From assembly GCA_025999455.1 (NCBI GenBank), contig AP024683.1, positions 1,743,501-1,807,500 on the forward strand: DNA of 64,000 bases, written 5' to 3'. Position 1 is the first letter of the stretch. Each line of letters begins with the position of its first letter. A model generated the notes under the pieces. That model did no database searches. It was not told the DNA's origin and worked only from the letters and a program-made list of their open reading frames with translations. Positions 55,264 through 62,451 of this stretch are shown piece after piece. The translations under genes were made by a program, and so were the position numbers. Source of the stretch: Geminicoccaceae bacterium (lineage in GTDB: Bacteria; Pseudomonadota; Alphaproteobacteria; Geminicoccales; Geminicoccaceae).

Positions 55264-56043
55264 TTAGCGGACCGGCAGCGGCAGCGTGAAGAGCCGACCG
55301 AACCCGTCCAGGCGATCCTCGATCCCGGCGAGCCGCAGCGCGTGCCAGGCCATGGCGTGGTTGGAGGAGGTGACGGGCTTGCCGAGCTTCTCTTCGATCG
55401 CTCGGGCGCGCTCGACGAGCCGCAAGCTCGTGCAGGAGACGAAGACCGCCTCGACCCGCGGGTCACGGCCGAGCTCCAGGGCCGCGGCTTCGATCGAGGC
55501 GGGCGTGATCCGCGCCACCTTGGAATCGTCCTCTTCCTCGAAGCTCCCGAAGACCGGCACCTCGACCCCGCGTTCCTCGAGATAGCGGCGGACGATGTCG
55601 TTGACGGCCCGGCCGTAGGGGGTGAGGACGGCGATCCGCCGGGTGCCGAGCGCCCGCAAGGCGGCGAGGGCGGCGCCGATCGGCGTGGTGACCGGGACGT
55701 TCGGCCGGGCCTCGTGGACGCGGGCGGCGATCCGCTCCTCGCCGAGCACCATGGCCGCCGAGGTGCAGCCGAAGGCCACGACCGAAAGCGGCAGGACGGG
55801 CATGATCAGCCGGGTCGCCTGGGCGATGTCGCCTTCCATGGCGGCCAAGGTCTCGGGCGTGATCCGGACCTCGTTCCAGAGCCGGCTCTCGTAGAGCGCG
55901 ACACCTCGCAAGTGGGCGAAGACGAGGCGCCATTCGTGCTCGATCGTCTGGTCGGTGGCGAGCACGACGAGCCCGATCCGGGCCCGCTCGCCGATCCCGC
56001 CGTCCATCTCGAAGGGCAGCCCGCCGCGATAGTCGGTCGTCAT
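55264..56043 (-). CDS. Asp/Glu racemase superfamily protein (maleate isomerase/arylmalonate decarboxylase-like)
   Basis: 259 residues from an ATG at 56043. The two catalytic Cys positions of the superfamily appear in SVVAFGCTSAAMV and AVFVSCTSLR, and VTTPIGAALAALRALGTRRIAVLTPYG is typical. Both thiols are present, as in racemases and maleate cis-trans isomerases (arylmalonate decarboxylases have one). The neighbours dadA and ridA, on the same strand 22 and more bases upstream, point to amino-acid conversion. The exact substrate is open. Confidence 0.85.
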   Translation of the reverse strand: MTTDYRGGLPFEMDGGIGERARIGLVVLATDQTIEHEWRLVFAHLRGVALYESRLWNEVRITPETLAAMEGDIAQATRLIMPVLPLSVVAFGCTSAAMVLGEERIAARVHEARPNVPVTTPIGAALAALRALGTRRIAVLTPYGRAVNDIVRRYLEERGVEVPVFGSFEEEDDSKVARITPASIEAAALELGRDPRVEAVFVSCTSLRLVERARAIEEKLGKPVTSSNHAMAWHALRLAGIEDRLDGFGRLFTLPLPVR

Positions 56044-56065
56044 CGCCCGCCGCTCCGCACCCGCC

Positions 56066-57316
56066 TCAAAGGGTTTTCGGCTCGAGCCCGACCGGGTCCC
56101 ATTCCGGCCGGCGGCCGGCGAGGAGGTCGGCCACGATCCGCGCCGTCCCACAGGCCCAGGTCCAGCCCATGTGGCCGTGGCCCGTGTCGACCCAGAGATT
56201 GCGCTGCGCGCCGCGGCCCAGGATCGGCAGATTGTTCGGCGTCATCGGCCGCAAACCCGCCCAATAGTCGGGCCGGCTCCAATCCCCGGCTTGCGGGAAG
56301 AGCTCGTGGGCGGCTTTCAGCATCGGCGCGAAGTCCTCGGGCCGGTGCGACCAGTCCCAGCCGCCGAGCTCGGCTACCGCCGTCAAGCGGACCCGATCGC
56401 CGTAATTGGCGAAGGCGAAGAGATTGTCCTCGTCGACACCCGGCAGCCGCGGCGGGTTGTTCGAGCCGGCGATCGGGAGGGTCACCGAATAGCCCTTGAC
56501 CGGCCAGATCGGCAGGTCGAGCCCGAGCTTCTTGCCGATCGGTGCGCTGTAGCAGCCGAGGGCGAGGACGAAGGCGTCGGCCGCGAGCTCGCCCTTGTCG
56601 GTGATCACGCTCTGGACCCGATCGCCCGCGATGCGGAAGTCGAGCGCCGTCTCGCCGAAGCGAAGGACGGCACCCTTCTCGGCGCAGCGCCGGGCGAGCT
56701 CGCGGGTGAAGAGCCGGGCATCGCCGCTCTCGTCGCCCGGTGCGTAGAGGGCCCCCGCGAAGCGGTCCTTCACGCCTTCGTAGACCGGGTCGAGGGCGGC
56801 CGCCTCCTCGGGGCTCACCCGCCGGACCTCGACACCCGCGTCGCGCAGGATCTTCGCCTTCTCGTCCGCCGCCGCGAGCCCGGCCGGGTCGCGGTAGAGG
56901 TAGAGCGCCCCTTCCGAGCGCATGCCGCAGGCGATGCCGGTCTCGGCCAGAACCCCGCGCAGCCGCTCCTGGGCGTAGAGGGAGAGGCCCACCTTGCGCT
57001 TCGTGTTGGCGGCCGCCTTCTCGCTCGTGCACTGGAGCGCGAACCGCAGCGCCCAGCGCCAGAAGGCGGGATCGGCCTGGAAACGGAAGCGCAGCGCCAG
57101 ATCGTCGCGCCGCAAGGCTTTGACGAGCGTCTTCAAAGCCTTGGGCGAGGACCAGGCATAGGCGTGGCCGGGTGCGATCATCCCGGCGTTGGCATAGGAG
57201 GTCTCCGAAGCGGGCTCGGCGCGACGGTCGAGGAGCACGACCTCGTGCCCGTCGCGCAGGAGTTCCCAAGCCGCCGTGACCCCGACGACCCCGGCCCCGA
57301 GAACGACGACCCGCAT
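56066..57316 (-). CDS. dadA: D-amino acid dehydrogenase DadA-like FAD enzyme
   Basis: 416 residues. VVLGAGVVGVTAAWELLRDGHEVVLLDRR is the FAD Rossmann fingerprint, then the DadA-type SETSYANAGMIAPGHA, RSEGALYLYRD, PVKGYSVTLPI and PNNLPILGRG...WVDTGHGHMGWT. The enzyme removes hydrogen from D-amino acids to give the imino acid, passing electrons to the respiratory chain; RidA, whose gene is next, then deaminates the imine. Start ATG 57316 gives the canonical MRVVVLGAG. Part of a set with the racemase-like gene. Confidence 0.92.
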   Translation of the reverse strand: MRVVVLGAGVVGVTAAWELLRDGHEVVLLDRRAEPASETSYANAGMIAPGHAYAWSSPKALKTLVKALRRDDLALRFRFQADPAFWRWALRFALQCTSEKAAANTKRKVGLSLYAQERLRGVLAETGIACGMRSEGALYLYRDPAGLAAADEKAKILRDAGVEVRRVSPEEAAALDPVYEGVKDRFAGALYAPGDESGDARLFTRELARRCAEKGAVLRFGETALDFRIAGDRVQSVITDKGELAADAFVLALGCYSAPIGKKLGLDLPIWPVKGYSVTLPIAGSNNPPRLPGVDEDNLFAFANYGDRVRLTAVAELGGWDWSHRPEDFAPMLKAAHELFPQAGDWSRPDYWAGLRPMTPNNLPILGRGAQRNLWVDTGHGHMGWTWACGTARIVADLLAGRRPEWDPVGLEPKTL

Positions 57317-57329
57317 CGCCCGGCGCCGC

Positions 57330-57680
57330 TCAGCGGGCGGCGACGACCATGATCTCGACGCAATAATCCGGGCTCGCGAGCCGGGCCTCGACGGTGGCAC
57401 GGGCCGGCGCACAGCCCGGCGGTACCCAGGCGTCCCAGACCTCGTTCATCTCGGCGAACTGGCGCATGTCGGTGATCCAGATGTTCGCCGAGAGGATCTT
57501 GCTCTTGTCGGTGCCGGCCTGGGCCAGGAGCGCGTCGATCCGGTCGAGGACGTTGCGGGTCTGCTCGGCCATCGAGGCACCGGGCTTGTCCTGAGCCACC
57601 TGCCCCGCGAGGAAGACGAGGTTGCCGTAGGCCACGGCCTGGCTCAGCCGCTTGCCCGGTTCGATCCGTTCGATGCTCAT
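57330..57680 (-). CDS. ridA: RidA family imine deaminase
   Basis: 116 residues behind GGGAGGAGA. The YjgF/RidA pattern is clear: AYGNLVFLAGQVAQD, QTRNVLDRIDALLAQAG, ILSANIWITDM and PARATVEARLASPDYCVEI with the Arg that binds the imine carboxylate. RidA speeds hydrolysis of reactive imines or enamines, which DadA produces. The gene is 13 bases from dadA, so they are likely one transcript. Trimer expected. Confidence 0.92.
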   Translation of the reverse strand: MSIERIEPGKRLSQAVAYGNLVFLAGQVAQDKPGASMAEQTRNVLDRIDALLAQAGTDKSKILSANIWITDMRQFAEMNEVWDAWVPPGCAPARATVEARLASPDYCVEIMVVAAR

Positions 57681-57764
57681 GGCGGTCTCCTCCCGATCGG
57701 GCCTCGAGCCTAGACCGCCGCCGCCCGGAGGTCGACCCGCGAGGGGCGCGGCGCGGCCGCGCGC

Positions 57765-58544
57765 TCAGCGCAGATCCTCGGTCGGGATCAAGAGCCCGGC
57801 CGAAGCGAACCCGCCGTCGACGCAAAGCACGTGGCCGGTCACGTAGCCGGCGCCGTCGGAGACGAGGTAGGCGACCGCCTCGGCGACGTCGGCGGGCTCG
57901 CCGTAACGGCCCATCGGGACTTCGCGCAGCCAACCCGCGCGCGTGCGCTCGCTGTGGACCGCCTTGACCATGTCGGTCTCGATCGGTCCGGGGGCGATCG
58001 CGTTGACCGTGATCCCGAACGGCGCGAGTTCCTGGGCCGCGACCTGGGTGAGGTTGACGACCGCCGCCTTGGAGCTGCCGTAGGCCGACCGGCCGGTCGA
58101 GCCACGCAGGCCCGCGACCGAGGCGATGTTGACGATCCGCCCCGGCACCCGGTGCTCGACCATCCAGGCCGCCGCCGCCCGGCTCGCGGCGAAGAGGGCG
58201 AAGAGGTTGATCCGGAAGATCCGCTCGAAGTCGGCGAGCGTGTGCTCGAGGAACGGCTTCTGGGCGGCGATCCCGGCATTGTTGATCAGGATCTCGAGCC
58301 CGCCCATCGCTTCCGCGGCCCGGCGGATCGCGGGTTCGACCGCCTCGAGCTCGGCCATGTCGAGGACCAAGGGCCGGGCCTCCGCACCGCGGGCCCGCAA
58401 GGCCGCGGCGGCTCCCTCGACCGCGTCGCCGGCGCGGTCGATCAGCGTGAGCGCAGCACCTGCGCGCGCGAGCCGTTCGGCGATCGCCCGGCCGATCCCG
58501 GCCGCGGCCCCGGTCACGATCGCCCGCTTGCCTCGAAGCGGCAT
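57765..58544 (-). CDS. SDR oxidoreductase
   Basis: 259 residues from an ATG behind GGAGGGGGAAGG, overlapping the hydrolase stop by 31 bases. VTGAAAGIGRAIAERLA, INNAGIA, NIASVAG, YGSSKAAVVNLTQVAAQEL and the DGG end are all intact. Asp in LIDRAGD after the second strand suggests NAD. The middle is similar to FabG and sugar dehydrogenases but no substrate is evident. Neighbours are ridA and an alpha/beta hydrolase. Confidence 0.87.
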   Translation of the reverse strand: MPLRGKRAIVTGAAAGIGRAIAERLARAGAALTLIDRAGDAVEGAAAALRARGAEARPLVLDMAELEAVEPAIRRAAEAMGGLEILINNAGIAAQKPFLEHTLADFERIFRINLFALFAASRAAAAWMVEHRVPGRIVNIASVAGLRGSTGRSAYGSSKAAVVNLTQVAAQELAPFGITVNAIAPGPIETDMVKAVHSERTRAGWLREVPMGRYGEPADVAEAVAYLVSDGAGYVTGHVLCVDGGFASAGLLIPTEDLR

Positions 58545-59380
58545 CCTTCCCCCTCCACGACGGCACCCGCCCGCACGGCATCCAGGAAGGAGTCGATCGC
58601 CGCGAGGGTCGCTGCCCGGGCGCGATGGTGCGGGACGTGGTCGGCGCCGGGCAAGAGCACCGTCCGCACGGGTCCCCGCACGCCCGCGGCGATCGCCGCG
58701 ACTTGCGCGGGTGTCGCGTACTCGTCGGCCTCGCCTTGGAGCACGAGGACCGGGCAGCGTACCGAAGGGAGCCGGTCCTCGACGTTCCAGGTGCGGAAGC
58801 GCGGGTCGAGCCAAGTGTCGGCCCAGGCGCGGAACACCGTTTCGGTCCGCGCGCCGTGGAAGGGGGCGAGCTTTTCGCGCAGGCCACCGCGTTCGAAGGC
58901 GGCGAGGGCGGCGCGGATCCCGCGGATCGTCTCGTCCTCGACGAAGACGTGGGCGGCGATCGCGATCACCGCGGCGACGCGTTCGGGGAAGGCCGCGGCG
59001 AAGAGGAGCGCGATCGTGCCGCCGTCGCTGTGGCCCACGAGGATCGCCCGGCCGATCCCGGCGGCATCGAGCACGGCCGGCAGCTCCTCGCGCGCCATCC
59101 GGTCGAGATAGTCGAGCGGACGGGGGAGCGGCTCGGGGTCGGAGCGGCCGTAGCCGCGGCGATCGTAGAGGAAGACCGAAAGGCCGTGGCGGGCCGCGAA
59201 GAGCTCCGGCAGGTCCTTCCAGAAGCCGGTCGAGCCGAGACCCTCGTGGAGGAGGACGAGGACGGGTTCGGGCGGAGCGCCGGGCGGCCGGACCCACTCG
59301 GCGTGGATCGCCACGCCCGCCGCGTCGAGGCGGACCGTGCGCCGGGCGATGGCCGGGTCGCCGGGCGCGAGCTTTGCCAT
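58514..59380 (-). CDS. Alpha/beta hydrolase
   Basis: 288 residues from an ATG behind AGGAAG. LLHEGLGSTGFWKDLPE supplies the oxyanion region, GHSDGG the Ser nucleophile elbow, and GADHVPHH the catalytic His; the acid is probably in GEADEY. The Ser elbow separates it from the Asp-type hydrolase at 22.8 kb. It is divergent from the SDR at 59432 and may open the minus-strand run through dadA. Substrate unknown. Confidence 0.85.
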   Translation of the reverse strand: MAKLAPGDPAIARRTVRLDAAGVAIHAEWVRPPGAPPEPVLVLLHEGLGSTGFWKDLPELFAARHGLSVFLYDRRGYGRSDPEPLPRPLDYLDRMAREELPAVLDAAGIGRAILVGHSDGGTIALLFAAAFPERVAAVIAIAAHVFVEDETIRGIRAALAAFERGGLREKLAPFHGARTETVFRAWADTWLDPRFRTWNVEDRLPSVRCPVLVLQGEADEYATPAQVAAIAAGVRGPVRTVLLPGADHVPHHRARAATLAAIDSFLDAVRAGAVVEGEGCRFEASGRS

Positions 59381-59431
59381 GTCGCTTCCTTCGTGTAGCA
59401 GCCGCGGCAGCGATGGGCGGGGAGGAGCCGC

Positions 59432-60196
59432 ATGTCCAGCCTGTTTTGGCTCGAGGATCGGATCGCGCTCGTGACGGGGGCGTCGCGCGGGCTCGGCTTC
59501 GCCATGGCCGAGGCGCTCGCGGCGCACGGCGCGCACGTGATCTTGAACGGGCGCAACCCCGAGACGATCGCCGCGGCGGCCGGGCGGCTCAAAGAGATGG
59601 GCTATCAAGCGGAAGCGCTCGCCTTCGACGTGACCGACGCCGCGGCCACGCTCGATGCGATCGAGAAGATCCGCGAGGTTCACGGCCGGCTCGACATCCT
59701 CGTCAACAATGCCGGGATCCAACACCGCGTCCCCTTGACCGAATGGACCGACGCCGACTTCGAGCGGCTGTTGCAGAGCCATCTCGTCGCGGCGTTCCGG
59801 CTCGCCCGCGAGGCCGCGAAGCTCATGATCCCGCAGGGCCGCGGGCGGATCATCTCGACGGGCTCGGTCATCGCGATCCTGGCCCGGCCGACGATCCACG
59901 GCTACGCCGCCGCCAAGACCGGCCTCCACAGTCTCACCCGGTCGATGGCGGCGGAACTCGGCCCCAAGGGCATCACGGTCAACGCGATCGCCCCGGGCTA
60001 TTTCGCGACCGAGATGAACACGGCCCTCCTGGCCGACGAGGACTTCACCGCTTGGGTGAAGAAGCGCACCCCGCTCGGCCGCTGGGCGCAGCCGCACGAG
60101 ATCGGCGGGGCCGTCGTCTTCTTGGCCTCCGACGCGGCCTCCTACGTCAACGGCCACGTCCTCGTCGTGGACGGCGGTCTCTCGGTCACGCTCTGA
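59432..60196 (+). CDS. SDR oxidoreductase, gluconate 5-dehydrogenase-like
   Basis: 254 residues from an ATG behind GGGGAGGAG. VTGASRGLGFAMAEALAAHGAHVILNGRN (Arg after the second strand favours NADP), VNNAGIQHR with its extended Gln-His-Arg, STGS and YAAAKTGLHSLTRSMAAEL match gluconate 5-dehydrogenases (IdnO/Gno), which reduce 5-ketogluconate. With the aldolase and FGGY kinase at 61.7-64 kb it suggests sugar or sugar-acid use, although the Uma2 genes lie between. Confidence 0.82.
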   Translation: MSSLFWLEDRIALVTGASRGLGFAMAEALAAHGAHVILNGRNPETIAAAAGRLKEMGYQAEALAFDVTDAAATLDAIEKIREVHGRLDILVNNAGIQHRVPLTEWTDADFERLLQSHLVAAFRLAREAAKLMIPQGRGRIISTGSVIAILARPTIHGYAAAKTGLHSLTRSMAAELGPKGITVNAIAPGYFATEMNTALLADEDFTAWVKKRTPLGRWAQPHEIGGAVVFLASDAASYVNGHVLVVDGGLSVTL

Positions 60197-60211
60197 GCGC
60201 GGCGAGGCGAC

Positions 60212-60823
60212 TCAGCGCGGCGGGGGGAGGAGGTCGGCGGCGTCGAGGGCGAGCTCGGGGACGAGCAGCGCCCGGACCGCCTCGCCGCGTGCGACCGTCC
60301 GGACCGAGCCGTAGCCTTCGGCCGTGGGCTCGCGGTGGATCTCGACCCGCTCGGCCGGGAGATCGACGAGCCAGACCTCGGGGACGGCGAAGCGGGCGTA
60401 GAGCGGCAGCTTGATGCGACGGTCGTAGTCGGCGCTGCTGCGCATCACTTCGACCAGGAGCAGCACGTCCGCGGGGCCGGGATGCCGCTCGGTGTACCCG
60501 TCCGCCCGCCAACGGAGGACGAGGAGATCGGGGACCGGCTCGTTCCAGGCGTCCAGGCGCAGCGGGTTCTGCACGGAGAGCAGATGGCGCCGCGGAGCGA
60601 GGCGCGCGGCGAACGCCGAAAGCGTGAGATTGACGGTACCGGCATGCTCGGCACTGATGGGCGGCATGTCGACGATCTCGCCCTCGAGGAGCTCGACCCG
60701 GTCGTCCTCGCCGAGGATCCCGGTCTCGGCCATCTTGTGGAAATCGTCGACGGTGAAGCGGTGCGGCGGTGCGCGGCCGCTCTCCACCCGCTCCTTCGCG
60801 ATCGGCTCCGCGAGCCCGCTCAT
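60212..60823 (-). CDS. Uma2 family endonuclease-like protein, downstream copy
   Basis: 203 residues from an ATG at 60823. Uma2/DUF820 blocks: HRFTVDDFHKMAETGIL, RVELLEGEIVDM, PDLLVLRW, and LLLVEVMRSSADYDRRIKLPLYARFAVPEVWLVDL, with acidic residues and Lys of a PD-(D/E)xK core intact (Asp in VPDLLV, Glu in LLVEV, Lys in RIKLP). Uma2 proteins are widespread, of unknown function, and not shown to cut DNA in most cases. Same length as the upstream copy, with near-identical ends. Confidence 0.88.
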   Translation of the reverse strand: MSGLAEPIAKERVESGRAPPHRFTVDDFHKMAETGILGEDDRVELLEGEIVDMPPISAEHAGTVNLTLSAFAARLAPRRHLLSVQNPLRLDAWNEPVPDLLVLRWRADGYTERHPGPADVLLLVEVMRSSADYDRRIKLPLYARFAVPEVWLVDLPAERVEIHREPTAEGYGSVRTVARGEAVRALLVPELALDAADLLPPPR

Positions 60824-61128
60824 GGACGCGATCTCCGCTCGGTTCTCCACGAAGATCGCCCGAGCGGTGGGCGGCGGCAAGACCGACCGGGGCCGAGCCC
60901 GTTGCCGCTCGTTCAGCGCGGCGGCGGGAGGAGGTCGGCGGCGTCGAGGGCGAGCTCGGGGACGAGCAGCGCCCGGACCGCCTCGCCGCGTGCGACCGTC
61001 CGGACCGAGCCGTAGCCTTCGGCCGTGGGCTCGCGGTGGATCTCGACCCGCTCGGCCGGGAGATCGACGAGCCAGACCTCGGGAACGGCGAAGCGGGCGT
61101 AGAGCGGCAGCTTGATGCGACGGTCGTA
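60212..61128. repeat. Direct repeat: 3' ends of the Uma2 pair
   Basis: Bases 60212-60427 and 60913-61128 align without gaps at an offset of 701 with two mismatches in 216 positions, far closer than the central parts of the genes. The gene starts (around 60680-60855 and 61380-61555) also match closely, with about nine differences in 175. Confidence 0.9.
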
Positions 61129-61524
61129 ATCGCGGCTGCTCTGCATGATCTCGACGAGCAACAAGACATCGCCGGCGGTCGGATGGCTCTCGGCGTACTC
61201 GTCGTCGCGCCAGCGGAGCACGAGGAGATCGGGCTGCGGCTCGTTCCATCGATCGAGCCGCAGAGGATTTTGCCCGGCGACCACGTAGCGTCTACGGCCG
61301 AGCAGTTCGTAAAACAGACGTGTCGTACGATTGACGGCGCCCGCATGGGCCGGGCCGATGCTCGGCATGTCGACGATCTCGCCCTCGATGAGCTCGACGC
61401 GGTCGTCCTCGCCGAGGATCCCGGCCTCGGCCATCTTGTGATAGTCGTCGACGGTGAAGCGGTGCGGTGGTGCGCGGCCGCTCTCCACCCGTTCCTTCGC
61501 GATCGGCTCCGCGAGCCCGCTCAT
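60913..61524 (-). CDS. Uma2 family endonuclease-like protein, upstream copy
   Basis: 203 residues from an ATG at 61524; an upstream start at 61596 is possible because homology to the other copy extends into that region. The same nuclease-core residues are kept. The C-terminal 70-odd residues are identical to the downstream copy and the N-terminal 45 nearly so, but the middle (about 55-125) differs at most positions, such as the RTTRLFYELLGRRRYVVAG segment. Gap to the other copy is 89 bases. Confidence 0.88.
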   Translation of the reverse strand: MSGLAEPIAKERVESGRAPPHRFTVDDYHKMAEAGILGEDDRVELIEGEIVDMPSIGPAHAGAVNRTTRLFYELLGRRRYVVAGQNPLRLDRWNEPQPDLLVLRWRDDEYAESHPTAGDVLLLVEIMQSSRDYDRRIKLPLYARFAVPEVWLVDLPAERVEIHREPTAEGYGSVRTVARGEAVRALLVPELALDAADLLPPPR

Positions 61525-61667
61525 GGGCGCGATCTCCGCTCGGTTCTCTTCGAAGATCGCCCGCAGCGGGCCCTCGGGCAAGCGCCCGGGTCGCAAAAGC
61601 GGCGCCTTGCCGGGCCGCCGGCTGCCGATATGGTCGAGGCGGGCGCGCGGCGGAAGCGGAGGGAGGC

Positions 61668-62444
61668 ATGCGGCTCGAACTCGATCGGCCGAGGCTCGTC
61701 GTGGCGATGGACCACGCCCGCGCGATGGGGGCGGTGGCCGGGCTCGAAGATCCGGGTGCCGTCCTCGATCGGGTGCTCGAAGCCGGCGCGGATGCCGTCA
61801 TGACGAGCTTCGGCGTCGTCAAGCGCTACCGCAACCGGCTGATCGGCCGGGTCCCGACCTTCCTCCGCCTCGACGGCGGGCCGTCGCTGCTCAAGGAGCG
61901 CTGGCTCGAGAACACGGAATGGTCGCTTCTGCACACGCTCGACGACGCGTACCGGCTCGGCGTCGACGGGGTGTGCCTCATGTATTTCATGGGAGCCGCC
62001 TGCGAGCTCCGAACGCTCGAGATCGTGGCCCGGGTCTGCGGCGAGGCGATGATCCGCAACCTGCCGGTCATGGTCGAGGCCTTGCCCTGCCGGCACCCCT
62101 CGATCCCCGACACGAACGATCCCGGGATGATGGCGGATGCCTGCCGGATCGCCTTCGAGCACGGCGCCGACATCCTCAAGACCTATTTCCCGCACGACCG
62201 TGCGGGCTTCGCCCGGGTCGTCCGCGCCTGCCCGGCACCCGTGCTGATCGCCGGCGGGCCGCGGCTGCCCGACGACCGATCGGTCCTCGCCATGGTCGCC
62301 GAGAGCGTCGCCGAGGGCGGCAAGGGCGTCGTCTTCGGCCGCAACATCTGGCAGCACCCGAGGCCCGAGCGGATGGTCAAGGCCCTGCTCGCGACCTTGC
62401 GCGGCGAGCCGCTCGACGAGGCGGTGGCCGAGCTCGGCGGCTGA
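61668..62444 (+). CDS. DeoC/FbaB-type class I aldolase
   Basis: 258 residues from an ATG behind GGAGGGAGG. LVVAMDHARAMGA opens a TIM barrel as in class I fructose-bisphosphate aldolases (FbaB) and LsrF; MTSFGVVKRY, GADILKTYFP with the probable Schiff-base Lys, PVLIAGGPRLPD and GGKGVVFGRNIWQHPRPERMVKAL are characteristic. The FGGY kinase begins 8 bases after its stop, so a phosphorylated sugar intermediate, made by the kinase and cleaved here, is likely. Confidence 0.88.
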   Translation: MRLELDRPRLVVAMDHARAMGAVAGLEDPGAVLDRVLEAGADAVMTSFGVVKRYRNRLIGRVPTFLRLDGGPSLLKERWLENTEWSLLHTLDDAYRLGVDGVCLMYFMGAACELRTLEIVARVCGEAMIRNLPVMVEALPCRHPSIPDTNDPGMMADACRIAFEHGADILKTYFPHDRAGFARVVRACPAPVLIAGGPRLPDDRSVLAMVAESVAEGGKGVVFGRNIWQHPRPERMVKALLATLRGEPLDEAVAELGG

Positions 62445-62451
62445 GCGGCCG

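Noticed and set aside
60824-60912. A toxin-antitoxin pair made by the two Uma2 genes
   Set aside because: Both are the same family and length, so they are paralogues and not toxin and antitoxin; no second small gene accompanies them.
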